64,000 nucleotides of DNA from Drosophila persimilis (Eukaryota > Arthropoda > Insecta > Diptera > Drosophilidae), in NCBI RefSeq assembly GCF_003286085.1, contig NW_020825485.1:1-64000 (forward strand), given 5' to 3'. Under the pieces are notes generated by a model. That model searched no databases and was not told the origin of the DNA. It saw only the letters and a program-made list of their open reading frames with translations. Position 1 is the stretch's first letter. Each line of letters begins with the position of its first letter. Shown one piece after another: positions 52,679-64,000 of the stretch. The translations under genes and the position numbers were made by a program.

Positions 52679-55189
52679 ATGGTGAACGTTTTAAGCAGTC
52701 TACTTGTCTGCGGACTGGTACTTGTCAGTGCCGCACAACTGAAAGACGGAGATGTCCTGCAAGATTACCAGCGTTTAAAAAGTCTCCGCCCGCTGGGAAG
52801 TTTGCCGAAAACTTCCGTATGAATTGCTCCCGGACTTGGATCTTTTCCACCCCCGAATACCCAGTCAGGAGGATCTGTTGTGTTTCGCGGACATGGCTCA
52901 GTTCATGCAGGCGCTCACTACTGGAAAATTATGGGCCCTTAAGAGTAAGTAAATAATGAAAATTATATTCAAGTCAATGAGAACTGAAGTTGACGAATTT
53001 TGTGAGCAGTGATCGATGCTTGGGGCTCCATTCCCTCAGGAGTGCTGTCCGGCAATGTCTACCATCTGGGTAACTTCGATGAGTCAAGATCAGCGAGGAG
53101 ATCACCAGTAGTCACAGCATACATGGAAAGTACTGTTTTCTAATTGTACCCGCCGTATCCATTTCGATCAAGATCGCATCTTGCTTTCCGGCTTCCTGCT
53201 CTGCGGCACATATGGATACGTTTCTGGAGCAGTTAATGCAGAATTTGTTGAACTCAAGCAGCACAAATATAAAATTTAGCGAGGCCAGCTATCAGACAAG
53301 TGAATCGAAACCTTGGGATGGAATGACCATTTTCACAGTGTAAGTTAGACCTTATCATAATCAATTTCTGTGACTCATACTATGGATTGCAGTGTACTTC
53401 TTGGCTTGATGGGTACTATCGTGGGTCTATGCACGCTCTACGACTACTTTCTGTGCCAGGATCAGAGTGAGGACCGGAGAGAACGGAATGATTTACAGAA
53501 TGATTTAACTCGTATTTTGCCTACCAGGTAGTATCTCTGTGACTGTGAAGATGTGCTCGGCACGGTCAAGTTCCCGTGCCATCTTCCGCATTGTCGACAG
53601 CAAATCGAATCCGAACGTGATCAGTTGTCTTGATGGAATCCGCTGCATGTCCCTATTCTGTGTTGTTTTGTTTCTCCAAATATAAATACCTTCAATATGA
53701 TTTCGGTTTTAGTGGCCTCATGCTTGTATGTGCAAAAACCATTCAGCTCTGTTTTTTTGTTTGCTAGTGGGTCGCGGAATCCTTTTCCAGCTTTATTCTC
53801 CACGGATTTTTTTCGGTTGATTCCTTTTTCTTTATTGCTGGCCTACTAGTGGCTACGGTTGCTCTTCGCTCAATGGATAAGTAAGTGTTTGAGATATTTT
53901 GTATCCATCGAGAATTATTGCCAATTTTCTTACAGATCCAAAGGAAAACTGAATGTGCCGCTTATGTATCTTCATCGTATTATACGGATCGTGCCGATAC
54001 TTGCAATAGCAATCCTAGTTTACATAAAGCTGACGCCCATTGTTTCTGGGGGACCTTATTTTAAAGGTGGATTCCATGGTACAGCCGCCTATGAAAAGGG
54101 CTGGTTCTGGACGCTGCTCTTCGTGCAGAATTATGCTACAAGCAATATTGTAAGTCATAGATCTACTCTTATTACCATTTGTACGATAATCGTTTTCAGT
54201 GCCTGGATCACACATGGTACTGGGCAGTGGATATGCAGCTTTATATAATCTCTCCGCTTCTGCTGATTGCACTGTATAAGTGGGGCAAAAAGGCAGCAGC
54301 TGGCATCGCGGTTCTTGTTCTCCTACTATCGTCCTGCCTCTTTGCCACGATGATAGTCAACAAATACTCATTGCTCTTCAAGTAGGTCCACGATGCTTCT
54401 GTTTGTCGTTGGAGTTCTTCAACCCCATTTAATTGCAGGAATGGAACCGAAGGAGATGCCGGAAGGAAACTGTATTCTGCCACACATACTCATTCGGCAC
54501 CTTGGCTGATTCTTTTTGGATATTTTCTTCACCTGAATTGTAGGAAGAAGTTCCAAATAAGCCGGATTTTGGTATGGTCTGGATGGGTTCTTAGTCTGGC
54601 CATGATCTTCACCTCGATGTTTGCCCTGTACCCTGCGACCCAATGGAGTGCTCCACCCCTGTCCACCCTCAAGGAGTTTCTGTACTACACGCTTACCAGA
54701 GTGGGCTGGCCCTTAGCCCTGTGTTGGATCGTCTTTGCCTGCATGCAGGGCCATGGCGGTCTGGCCAACAGTTTCCTATCCTCGCCATTGTGGCAGCCTC
54801 TCTCGAGACTCTCCTATTCCGTGTACATCTGACACCTTTTCGTACAGGAAGTCAACAGTAGAAGCGTTCGTACTAATACTTATTTCTCGGACAAATTGTA
54901 GTAGGTTTTGTTTCTAGTAGTTGATGGTTGCTTATTTTTAACTAACCTCATTGATGATTTTCAGATGCAGAAATTTTGGTCTGACTTTGGGATCACTATT
55001 TTCATTTCGTATCTGCTTTACGTTGTCATTGAGGCTCCTTTTGGCGGACTCGATAATCTTCTACGATCCCGGGAGAAAAGTGTTTTGAAGCCCCAAGCTC
55101 CAAGCGAACAAAAGCAATCCTCAGTTGATGTCCAGCAGGGCCAGTTGAATGCCGGAAGTAATCTGGTTGAGTCCGACGTGCCTAAATAA
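52679..55189 (+). pseudogene. nrf-6-like acyltransferase-3 family gene (copy 3), longest but broken
   Basis: Starts with a signal-peptide-like run (MVNVLSSLLVCGLVLVSAAQ). Exons show NRF domain motifs (VIDAWGSIPSGVLSGNVYHLG at ~53012; 20 residues or fewer read in frame) and then acyltransferase-3 motifs: LDGIRCMSLF (~53625), FIAGLLVATVAL (~53835), LHRIIRIVPILAIAIL (~53970), HTWYWAVDMQLYIISPLL (~54210). Membrane segments follow to the tail ending TAA at 55189. Lesions: a frameshift in exon 1 near 52800-52822, a changed region near 53080-53150 and TGA in place of TGG at 54829-54831. In intact relatives these are multi-pass membrane proteins of lipid or drug handling epithelia. This copy is likely dead, although late exons are open. 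Confidence 0.85.
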
Positions 55190-55527
55190 GAAGCCACAGA
55201 GACTACTCCAGAATAGTTATAGATGTAAATATCAATATGGGTTTTTTTTCACTCTTATGTAGACATTTTGTAGATTACAAAACCACATAAAAAAGATGTG
55301 AGCTTCCGACTACCCACACACTAGACTGATAAGAGTAATTATCAATGATGTTCGGCTGTATCAAGTATTACGCTGTGCTAGTCTGAGTACCTCAGACTAC
55401 TCAAGACTACCTTACTCAACACAATTGTTTTTATAATCGGCTGGTGGTTCTAGATAGAACAGATGGCAGATGGCGAAACGCCACCAATCGAATTAGCATT
55501 AGCATAGGAAGCGTTGTGGGTCCGAGA
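55190..55527. other. Downstream flank of nrf-6-like copy 3
   Basis: A/T-rich sequence with no gene seen; it ends where BEL LTR similarity begins. Confidence 0.5.
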
Positions 55528-55890
55528 CAGCCCGAGTGCGTTAGAGCTGCTCGGGGACGCTGTTAAGCCGAGTCCGAGAGATAGCGACATAAGGAGACGA
55601 AATAATTCCACTGCATGCGCATATGCGGTAGCAAATGATCTTTGCAGTGCAAACGACAACACCAAAATGCATTTCCTTTGGACCGCACCACTGGCAATAA
55701 TTTAAAATATTTAAGCTGCTTGATCTGACATACTCCCCCCGTTGGAAGCCTGACTTTCAACAGCAACAGCATTTGGCAGTAGGCACAGCTTGTTGACGGC
55801 GCGCTTTGTGATTCCAGATGACGTCTTCAGCACAGCAACTCGGGAAACGCCATCTCGTCCAGGCAAAAGCTCGACCACTCTCGCCAGTGG

Positions 55891-58100
55891 TCACTTCATG
55901 GGAGGAAGATTCTCATCCTTGACAAGAACCAAATCGGCGACAGCTAAACTAGGCTTCACAGTGCGCCACTTTGAGCGCTGCTGCAGTGACGATATGTACT
56001 CCTCCTTCCACCGGGACCAAAAGAGCTGCTGCAGGTACGAAACGCGCTGCCAGCCGTCCAGGCGATCGAAGTTTAGCTGCGTGACGTCAGGCTCAGCGAA
56101 CGAAGCAGGAGGGCCACCATTCAAGAAATGCGCTGGAGTTAGAACGTCTAGATCGGCAGGGCTCTCTGAAATTGAAACTAAAGGTCTTGAATTAATCACT
56201 GCCGTGATGTGGCACAACCGCGTCCGCAGCTCGTCAAATCCAAGAACCGAGTTGCCTATCGCACGGTAGAAGTGGTACTTGGCCGTCTTCACTGCAGCCT
56301 CCCATAGACCACCAAAATGAGGGGAGCGCGGAGGAATGAAATGCCAGTCTATAGCCTCGACCAAGCAAAAATCCAGCAGCGCCTTCTGATGGTCATCGCT
56401 GAGGACCAGGCGCTTTAATTCCATCAGCTCATTCTTAGCGCCGACAAAATTGGTTGCGTTGTCTGACCAAATTTGCCGCGGCTTTCGTCTAGTACATATG
56501 AAGTGCCTTAGTCCATGTAGAAAAGCAACTGTGGATAAGTCCTTTATAAGCTCCAGATGAACAGCCTTGGTAGCGGAACAAATGAAGATGCAGATGTAGC
56601 ACTTGATTGGAGCCTTGTTGCGTGCCTCCGGTTTGTAGAAAAACGGCCCACAGAAGTCCACGCCTGTGATCTCAAAGGCATGAGAACCATCGAGCCGCTC
56701 CTTTGGAAGATCCGCCATAATATGCTCCAATACCCTGGGCTTCAGTCGAAAGCATCTTACGCACTTGTTTACTGCCTTGTTTACCGTCTTCCTCCCCCCA
56801 ATAGGCCAATATTGGGAACGAATTAGTCCAAGCAAAGCTCGAGGACCAGCGTGCAGATTCCGCTCATGAAAATGGGAGATTATTGCAAGAGTCAGTGGAT
56901 GGCTGCTGGGCAAGATGATTGGATGACGGCCATCAAATTCCAACGAAGAGCTTTTCAGTCGAACATCTACCCTGAGAAGTCCAAACTGATCCATGAATGG
57001 CGATAACGATGCGATTGAGCTCGATGAGGAGACTGCTCCCCTTGCCCGCAGAGACTTCATGTCCTCCCATAGATGAGTACGCTGGACTAGTCGTAGCAAT
57101 ACCTGGGTTCCATGTTCAATGTCTGCGACAGTGAGACCGGGGCGCCGAATTCGGTTGCAAAACTTGTGAATGTATCCGAAAACGCGTTGCAAAGAAGCAA
57201 ATGAATTCGCATACTTGGAATTAGCAATAATGTCCATGTAGGGCGATTTGAGCAGAAGAGCCTTCCGACGAAGTTCAAGGGCTGGCTTATCAGGTAGCAC
57301 AGTGGGTGGCCAGTCATCTGAGGAGCCGCAAAGAAATGGAGGACCATGAGCCCAAAGAGGTGACTCATTCAGCTCAGTCGGATGAGCCCCTCGAGACAGA
57401 ATGTCGGCTGGGTTTAAAGCTGTGGGAACATAGCGCCATTCCATTTTTTCGGTCATTTCCTGAATCGTTGACACTCTATTTGCAACAAAAATATTAAATC
57501 TTGACGGCTCGTCCCGAATCCAAGAGAGCGCAACGGCAGAATCACACCAACAGTAACACCTTCCCTTGAATACATTCATTCCAGCTATCTCAGATATGAG
57601 CCTAGCCAGCAACTCCGCTCCACAAAGCTCCAACTTTGGTACTGTAAGTGTCTTCAAAGGAGCCACACGAGATTTGGCACACAGTAAGTGACTGCTGGAA
57701 TGCTGACCCTAGGACATGACAAAAATGCATGCACCATAAGCCTCGTTGCTGGCATCGCAAAATCCGTGAATTTCCAGCGTAGAGTCTGGAAGGACTACAA
57801 GCCGAGGAAATTCAAGTCGACGAATCTGACCAAACCTGGTGCATATTTCCTGCCACTCGGTGTTCAGTGCGACTGGAAGGCTTTCATCCTAGGACAACTT
57901 CTCTTGGCACAAACGCTGGAGAAAGATTTTGGATTTAGTAATTACGGGACCAGCTAGTCCGAGAGGATCGTAGAATCGCGCTATGGATGACAAAACAGAG
58001 CGCTAGCAGGAATTCAAAGAAGATTGAAGGGCCGAGAGCGAAAATAATAGTAGATCAGAAACCGGATCCCACGCAAGTCCTAAAGTTTTAGTCACATGGC
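55891..58100 (-). pseudogene. BEL/Pao pol, RNase H and integrase part
   Basis: Upstream of 57666 the frame is interrupted (TAG near 57712), but DSTLEIHGFCDASNEAYGAC (~57760-57720) is the RNase H start. The long ORF 57666-55891 (591 codons) continues with [30 protein letters not shown] and the integrase: an HHCC zinc region (~56830-56740), [31 protein letters not shown] and [15 protein letters not shown]. The C-terminus ([13 protein letters not shown]) runs to 55891. The first ~1000 residues of a typical BEL polyprotein are missing. 58100-58245 is leader-like sequence fused to the pol remnant. Confidence 0.85.
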
Positions 58101-58265
58101 TGCCATCGTCGCAAAGAGTAACACGAGCAATAGATAACTTATGGATAACTTATGTGGTTGATGACACTGGTTGAGATGGCAATTAGTTTAGATCTTTGAA
58201 TGCTATATTAGTTGGTGATTGCACTGATAGATTATTTATTGCACAATCACGTCGGGGTCACCAAA

Positions 58266-58736
58266 TGTTAAGCTATTAGGCGTTTTTAATAACTGTTGCA
58301 ATTTGAAGTTAATGAAAGTCGAGAGGCTGTTATAATTCACAATTTATTTGCATATGTAAACCTACTTATCGCGTATGTACATATGGCAATGATTGGGCGA
58401 ACGATTGATGCGAGGATGTTAATCTAATAGCTGCGACGATTAGCTCAAAACTGCCCATGCAAGGGCTGAAGGGCCAATCTGCCGGGCCCTATGCAGCAAG
58501 CTTAGACGCGAGCGAGAGCGTATGATAGCCCGAGAGCGTTAGAGCTGCTCGGGGACGCTGTTAAGCCGAGTCCGAGAGATTGCGACATAAGGAGACGAAA
58601 GAATTCCGCTGCATGCGCATATGCGGTAGCAAATGATCTTTGCAGTGGGGGCATTGGAAACGACAAAACCAAAATGCATTTCCTTTGGGCCGCACCACTG
58701 GCAATAATTTAAAATATTTAAGCTGCTTGACCCGAC
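58266..58736 (-). repeat. BEL/Pao 5' LTR
   Basis: 471 bp, TGTTAAGC...CCCGACA on the plus strand. Nearly identical to 483-953. Confidence 0.92.
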
Positions 58737-58788
58737 ATAAATAATTCGACGATATATTATAAAGTTTTGTTTTGTATATTTCCAAAAT

Positions 58789-58885
58789 AAAACGAGGGGG
58801 AACGTTGTGAGTTGCTGCGGACACCGCAACTCTACAGCTATACCCGATACTAAGTCAGTATGGCTCTCCTCCGGCAGACGCCGCT
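58789..58885 (-). mobile_element. Helentron tail fragment
   Basis: Same as 1005-1101, with one or two substitutions. Confidence 0.9.
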
Positions 58886-60219
58886 ACAAACAAGTAAGAA
58901 GGCACGGGTTGGGTCTTGTACTGGTATGCTAATATGCTTTATTGGTATCTTAAGTCTATCCTACGCTATTCCGACTCCGGTGCTGGTTCTCCTCCTGGTT
59001 CTCCTCTGTGGTTCGATGAGCGTGTCGCTCCCTGGGCTCCCCACGGCGTCGCCAAGCGTGGCACCGCCGGCTCTACTGACTGGGGCTAGCGATTCTTGGC
59101 ACGTGGCCCAAATCCGCCTCTCAGTCAGGCGCCTGACGCGTTCGCTCTCACTCGACTCACTTGGCTTTTCGGCCCGAGGGTGCCTCACTCCTGGTGGGAT
59201 GCGCTTCAAGCGTGGCACCGTTGGTTCAAGGGATTGGGGTCTTTCGCTCTTGGCTGCACGCTCGAGTCCGCCTCTCAATCCTCACACAACGCGTTCGCTT
59301 TCTAAAGTTCTTTTCCCTTCGCTTGGTCTCACTCTTGTGGCTCACTATTCACTTCACTCTTGCTAGCTCCGTTTGCTGACTCTCCCCGTTCCTGGTCGCG
59401 GCCCTCCTCTTATAGGCTCGCTTCTGCGTCGGCGCCGCCGATGCCGCCTGGCGCTAACGGCACTTTCCGCCATGCGGTGCCCGTATTTTTCCATCGGCGT
59501 TCCTTCATTCCCTTGTCGCTTTCCAACGGGACCTGGCTGGTGGCGTGATCTCATGACCATATTTGGTCATGCGCTGGGCCACTGCCGGCCCGATCCCGTC
59601 ATCCCGCTGCTCTCTCTCCAGGGGTCCTCCCCTCTCATCTTGGTTCCCCGGGAGAGCTCTCCTCGGGAATTCGCCGCCTCCGGATATCCCCGGATAACGG
59701 CCGTTAGCGCTTAACCCTATACTGCCCCCTACTTGTGGGAATACCTTTCCTCACACTTCCCCCTTTCTTTTATTGGCGGAAAACCCCGGTTTTCCGCGTC
59801 CCAGGTTTGCTTTGTTCTCGACCCGGGTGCTTCTTTTGCTTCTTTTGCCCCGCCCGATATAGGGTATGGTCGCTATTCTGACCTACTCGATATGACACAG
59901 CGTTGCCCTTACGCTCCACTCGATAAAGCGTAAGGTCGTTTTTGTGATCTACTCGATATGTCGCAGCGTGCGTATTCTACTTCCGGATCGCGAATTCCTC
60001 AATGGACTGGAAACGTACTATTTTCTCGCGATGCCGGGTGTTTTCTTTGTTTTTCTTGTGCGCGTCTGGTTTTCCTGGTTTCCTGGTTTTCTGGCCCTCT
60101 GGATGCTTCGGGTAAGTTTTCCTCCCGCTTTCACGCCTTCCGCCGCCTTCATTCAAGCTTTACCGATCATTTCTAGCGATGCCCCGCTGTTCCTCTGATG
60201 CAAGGTATGACCCTGTTTT
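58886..60219. other. Unidentified 1.3-kb pyrimidine-rich block, second copy
   Basis: Matches 1102-2444 with tens of small indels, many in C, G or T runs, and with a ~45-bp difference near 60075-60100. ORFs differ between the copies, so no coding function is supported. Confidence 0.6.
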
Positions 60220-60780
60220 TATACCCGATACTCAAAATGAGTATTGGGGTATATTAGATTTGTGGTAAAAGTGGATGTGTGTAACGTCCAGAAGGATTCG
60301 TTTCCGACCCCATAAAGTATATCAGCATCAATAGCCGAGTCGATTGAGTCATGTCTGTCTGTCCATCTGTCCGTCTGTCCGTCCGTCCGTCTGTCCGTCT
60401 GTCCGTCCGTCCGTCTGTCCGTCTGTCCGTCCCCTTCAGCGCCTAATGCTCAAAGACTATAAGAGCCAGAGCAACGATGTTTTGGATCCAGACTTCTGTG
60501 ATATGTCACTGCTACAAAAATATTTCAAAACTTTGCCCCGCCCACTTCCGCCCCCACAAAGGGCGAAAATCTGTGGCATCCACAATTTTAAAGATACGAG
60601 AAAACCAAAAACGCAGAATCGTAGAGAATACCCATATCTTTCAGACTGCAGAATCTGAATTGGATCGTATCATTATTATAGCCAGCATCAAGAAAACAAT
60701 TTCATTTTTTCTCGCCCTGTCTCTCTCTAACACACACGTAGCATAGGCGGCTTTGCTTAGAGTAAAACATTAGCGCCTAG
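60220..60780 (+). mobile_element. Helentron 5' half joined to nrf-6-like exon
   Basis: Head and microsatellite (60356-60431), continuing to GCGCCTAG at 60780, where it changes to CAGGATCAG of the nrf-6-like last exon. The join shares CAG or AG with the expected continuations. Confidence 0.88.
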
Positions 60781-60861
60781 CAGGATCAGTTTAATGTCGG
60801 AAGGAATCTGGATGAACCTGAAAAGCCTAAGGAAGAAGCCACAACGACTGTTTCAGAATAG
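60781..60861 (+). pseudogene. nrf-6-like last-exon fragment (copy 4)
   Basis: 81 bases ending in the family's TAG; identical to 47768-47849. The 3' flank continues to 61055. Confidence 0.85.
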
Positions 60862-61055
60862 TTAAATGTAAGATGCTAATAGTCGTGTTTTGTCTTTCCC
60901 ATATTTAGATCCAGTATGGTTTTCTTGTATTCAATGACTTTTCGCCGACCAGACATGTTTAAGTTTGCTATTAAGTTAAGACTTTGAAGCCACTTGAGAT
61001 ATTAGATCTAACAAATAACTATTCGACAAGCGCTTTACTCACAAATTCAACTAAT

Positions 61056-61763
61056 AAACGAGGGGGAACGTTGTGAGTTGCTGCGGACACCGCAACTCTA
61101 CATTTATTCCCGATACTTAGTCAGTATGGCTCTCCTCCGGCAGAGGCCGCTAATACTAAACGACACGACAAAGAGTGCGTGCGAGAGAGACAGAAAATCA
61201 GTCAGAGCGTGACGTCGGGCGCTGCGTAGCCACTGCAAATTGATTTCTTGCTTTTGGCTACAAAAATGATCCGATCTGATCCAGATTCAGCGATCTGATA
61301 GATATGGTCACTATCCATGATTCTGCGTTTTTAGTTTTCTCGAATGTGCAATATTGTGAATGCAACAGATTTTCGTCCTTTGTGGGGGCGGAAGGAGGTG
61401 GGGCGAAATTCTGAAATATAGGTTTTATAGTGAGAAAAATTTGGTTACTCTAGACTTAATTGTCTCTGAGATTTGTGGATACCACAGATTTTCGCCCTTT
61501 GGGAGGGCAGAAGTGGGCGGGGCAAAGTTTTGAAATATTTTTGTAGCAGTGACATATCACAGAAGTCTGGATCCAAAATATCGTTGCTATAACTAGCTGT
61601 ATATAGGACGGACAGACAGACAGGGCTCAATAGATTCGGATATTGATGCTGATCAAGAATATATATACTTTATGGGGTCGGAAACGATTCCTTCTGGACG
61701 TTACACACATCCACTTTTACCACAAATCTAATATACCCCAATACTCATTTTGAGTAGCGGTTA
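61056..61763 (-). mobile_element. Helentron with internal deletion, beside gene X copy D
   Basis: Duplicate of 48044-48753 with nearly no differences, including the mutated head. Confidence 0.88.
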
Positions 61764-62002
61764 TAAAAATTATACTCTTCCAAGTAATCTCTTCCATTGT
61801 CTATACTTATTGTATTCTTTGTTCTCGTACTATAATTATCATGTCAGAACACGATCGGCAACTAAAACCGAAAATAAATTGGTTGATTATTTACATAGAA
61901 CATATTTTATACGAAATTATACGTAAGCGCCAGAGGTTGTATCGCAGTCGATGACTGCAGTAGGGATTTTCTCCGTTTTGTTTTTTTTTTGCATCTGTTT
62001 GC
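61764..62002. repeat. 230-bp linker, copy D
   Basis: Duplicate of 48754-48989. Confidence 0.8.
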
Positions 62003-64000
62003 AAAATGAGTATTGGGGTATATTAGATTTTTGGTAAAAGTGGATGTGTGTAACGTCCAGAAGGAATCGTTTCCGACGCCATAAAGTATATATATTCTTG
62101 ATCAGCATCAATAGCCGAGTCGATTGAGCCCTGTCTGTCTGTCCGTCCGTCCATCCGTCCGTCCGTCTGTCCGTCCTCTTCAGCGCCTAGTGCTCAAAGA
62201 CTATAAGAGCTGCTGTGGCGCTACAGACTGTAATCACAAATGGGAATATCAATAGCCGGGCGAAAGGGCTGCACACGAGTATGTCCACTTCCGGGCCGAG
62301 TCTTATGCCGACGCCTCCCTTGGCCCCCTTCGCACAGGTAGTCTTGACCCTGTTTACATATCGGGGCTTGCTCGGGTTGCCCGTGTGGCAAGGGATTGAA
62401 ATCGGAGGCGTACCCCAACCAGCGCCCAAAAGAGCCCTGAAAATGGATGCTTCTACGGATTCTGGATCAGGTATAATGGGTCGTGGATCGTGGATGATGA
62501 CGCTTTTGTTGTGTTGTTTTGATCACTGAATCAATAAGAGTACAGTGAATATTTAATGATTCATTTGTTGCCGCTTCTGGTGGATTCCGTGCCTCCGAAG
62601 TGCGTATGCGGGGGCCTGCAATTGGTGGCAACAAAGGCCCCACGGCTGCCACAATCGCTGCTGCAGCGGAAATGTTTTGCTGCTGCTGCATGCTCTCCTC
62701 CTCCGATTATTATTGAATAAATTGCAGAACAAATATGCAGCGAAATAAAAATAATAATAAATGCAATAACGGGGATGAACGATGAGCAATTGGACTCCCG
62801 TCCAAACGGAACGGATCGTAATATGCATAAACGATATATCTGATCGACTGGAAACTCTTGTTTGAATTTGACTTTGAATTTCGAATATTTCGGCATATAT
62901 TTTCATTGCGTCCAAAAACGGAGAGACGATTCCGTGCATTACGATTCTGGCATCAACGAAAATAGATGCCCAAATGGAAGTGCAAACATCTCTGAGGGGA
63001 GGAGTGGAGTGTCGGGCGTGTGGACGTTTGTCTTCTGTCAGTGTGTGATTGGATACTGCTTGCTGCTTTCTGCTCGATGGCTTCCCCCTAGATCACGAGG
63101 TGCAGGCGTATCTGGAACACCAGCTCCTCGACGGTCTTCTTCAGGAGCGCCGCCAAAGACAGGATGAATCCCAGGAGGCTGAGGGAGAACAGCCAGGGAG
63201 TGGTCATGAGCACGGCAAAGAAGACGAGCGTCTCGTCGCCCCGGGCATTGGCCATGCGCCACAGCAACTGGCGCTGGATGGTGCGCAGCTTGAACTTGCT
63301 GTTCCACAATCGGAGGCGCATCGAGCCGACGGTTTCGTTGACGACCACAGTCTTCTCGACCAGCCAGAACACCGCGCAGCACAGCATCTGCATCACCAGC
63401 AGCACGACCTTGACCACAGCGGTCTCCAAGAGGAGGTGGTACAAGGCCACCATGCGCTGACTGTGCTCCGGCTGCATTGTGGAGAGCACGACTGCGCCGA
63501 GGGACTCCAGCGGAGAGACCCTGGGGGAAGGGCCGTCGGAGAGCTCCTCCCACTCCGAGTCCGACTCGGTGCGCTCTATCGAGCTGAACTCGCTCTGGCC
63601 CTGACAGGAGCACGACTCCTCCTCTTGGTCCTCCTCGGTGGGCATCGAGTAGTCGCCCTCGTAGTCGCCGTCGTAGCGGCCGTCGGAGTACTCTTTGTGC
63701 GGGCCGTCGTAGTAGTCTCCGCGGCTGTCCGGAGAAGCGCCGGCTGTCCAGAGGGAGCTCAACACGGGCGGTGGTCCCATCGATGCCATCTGTGGCACAG
63801 CATTGAATCTGCAGGGGAGCCGGGGGTAAGTTATGTCCTAGGGGGAAGGGGAGTCTGAGCTGCTGCCGCTCACCCATCTGAATCACCCATCGGAGGGAAG
63901 GTGGGGGGGTGTGCGCGACCTATTGGACCCATTGGGCGCGAAAGCAGAAGACTAGTGTGGATTTGGCCTAGGAAGGGCATCGCATTGAGTCCATTCTTGT
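62003..64000 (+). mobile_element. Gene-carrying Helentron, copy D (cut by window end)
   Basis: Helentron 5' part 62003-62211 with an 8-bp shorter microsatellite than copy C, then captured DNA from 62212 to beyond the window. Confidence 0.78.
63088..64000 (-). CDS. Gene X copy D, partial (start lies beyond the window)
   Basis: Exon 2 63808-63088 is complete and open. The intron is 63873-63809 with the same splice sites. Exon 1 starts at 63874 and runs past the window end; by comparison with copy C its ATG should lie about 140 bases outside. It shares both copy C-specific residues. Confidence 0.72.

Larger units (their letters stand above)
55528..58736 (-). mobile_element. BEL/Pao retrotransposon, internally deleted
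   Basis: Right LTR 58266-58736 is complete (471 bp). Left LTR 55528-55730 is truncated at its outer end. The primer site TTTGGTGACCCCGACGTGAT (minus strand, ~58245-58265) and purine tract GGGGGGAGTA (55731-55740) are in place. The interior keeps the RT end, RNase H and integrase but no gag, protease or RT palm. Confidence 0.88.
58259..60694. repeat. Segmental duplication, right copy (partner 476-2917)
   Basis: Same order and orientation as 476-2917, starting in the BEL primer site. The partner's left junction lies 8 bases inside the BEL element, so this copy is the parent arrangement at that side. Confidence 0.9.

Noticed and set aside
1-64000. tRNA, rRNA or other structural RNA genes
   Set aside because: I saw none; the only tRNA-like matches are short primer-binding sites of retroelements.

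Overview
This is eukaryotic, insect DNA. The repeats are INE-1/ISY-type Helentrons (GTCCGTCT microsatellite, TATACCCGATACTC head, CTCGTTT tail), together with copia, gypsy/errantivirus, Osvaldo-like, BEL and CR1/jockey-like elements. The mix points to a Drosophila genome, most likely the obscura group (D. miranda, D. pseudoobscura and relatives). The density of nested elements, the broken genes and the repeated blocks fit degenerate chromatin such as a Y or neo-Y, or pericentromeric DNA. The species and chromosome are inferences from repeat content; I ran no search.

The most striking object is a unit present four times (3185-6389, 16821-20003, 48990-52188 and 62003-end). A two-exon gene for an unrecognised 328-residue membrane-type protein, called here gene X, sits inside an INE-1/ISY-type Helentron. 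The first ~217 bp of the Helentron end at CTATAAGAGCT. About 2.15 kb of foreign DNA follows with gene X, its 65-bp intron and its flanks. The Helentron then resumes at ACAAAAATATTT and runs to its hairpin and tail. Only ~46 bp of the element are missing. This looks like gene capture by a Helentron followed by amplification. Gene X is open in all three complete copies and in the visible part of the fourth, while almost every other gene around it is decayed.

Layout. 1-3184: errantivirus env scrap, BEL LTR, Helentron pieces and a 1.3-kb unidentified block. 3185-6389: gene X copy A. 6390-7070: end of an nrf-6-like acyltransferase pseudogene. 7071-15729: truncated errantivirus A with a young, intact copia element inside its env. 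15730-16820: host sequence, possibly an exon. 16821-21388: gene X copy B plus a complete Helentron. 21505-41551: a nested stack, in which an Osvaldo-like LTR element is split by a CR1/jockey-like LINE, split by errantivirus B, which holds another Helentron. 41552-48043: a second nrf-6-like pseudogene carrying a second copia. 48044-52188: Helentron plus gene X copy C. 52189-55500: host scrap and the longest nrf-6-like pseudogene. 55528-58736: internally deleted BEL element. 58789-64000: repeats of the 476-2917 block and of the copy C block, with gene X copy D running off the end.

How the parts relate: copies A, C and D of gene X are on the minus strand and B is on the plus strand, so the window holds large inverted repeats. 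Shared junctions (nrf-6 flank/Helentron tail; host scrap/Helentron tail) show that the copies spread at least partly by segmental duplication and by recombination between Helentron tails, not only by transposition. The retroelements bring their own gag/pol/env. Only the copia at 10001-14949 looks capable of coding a complete polyprotein.
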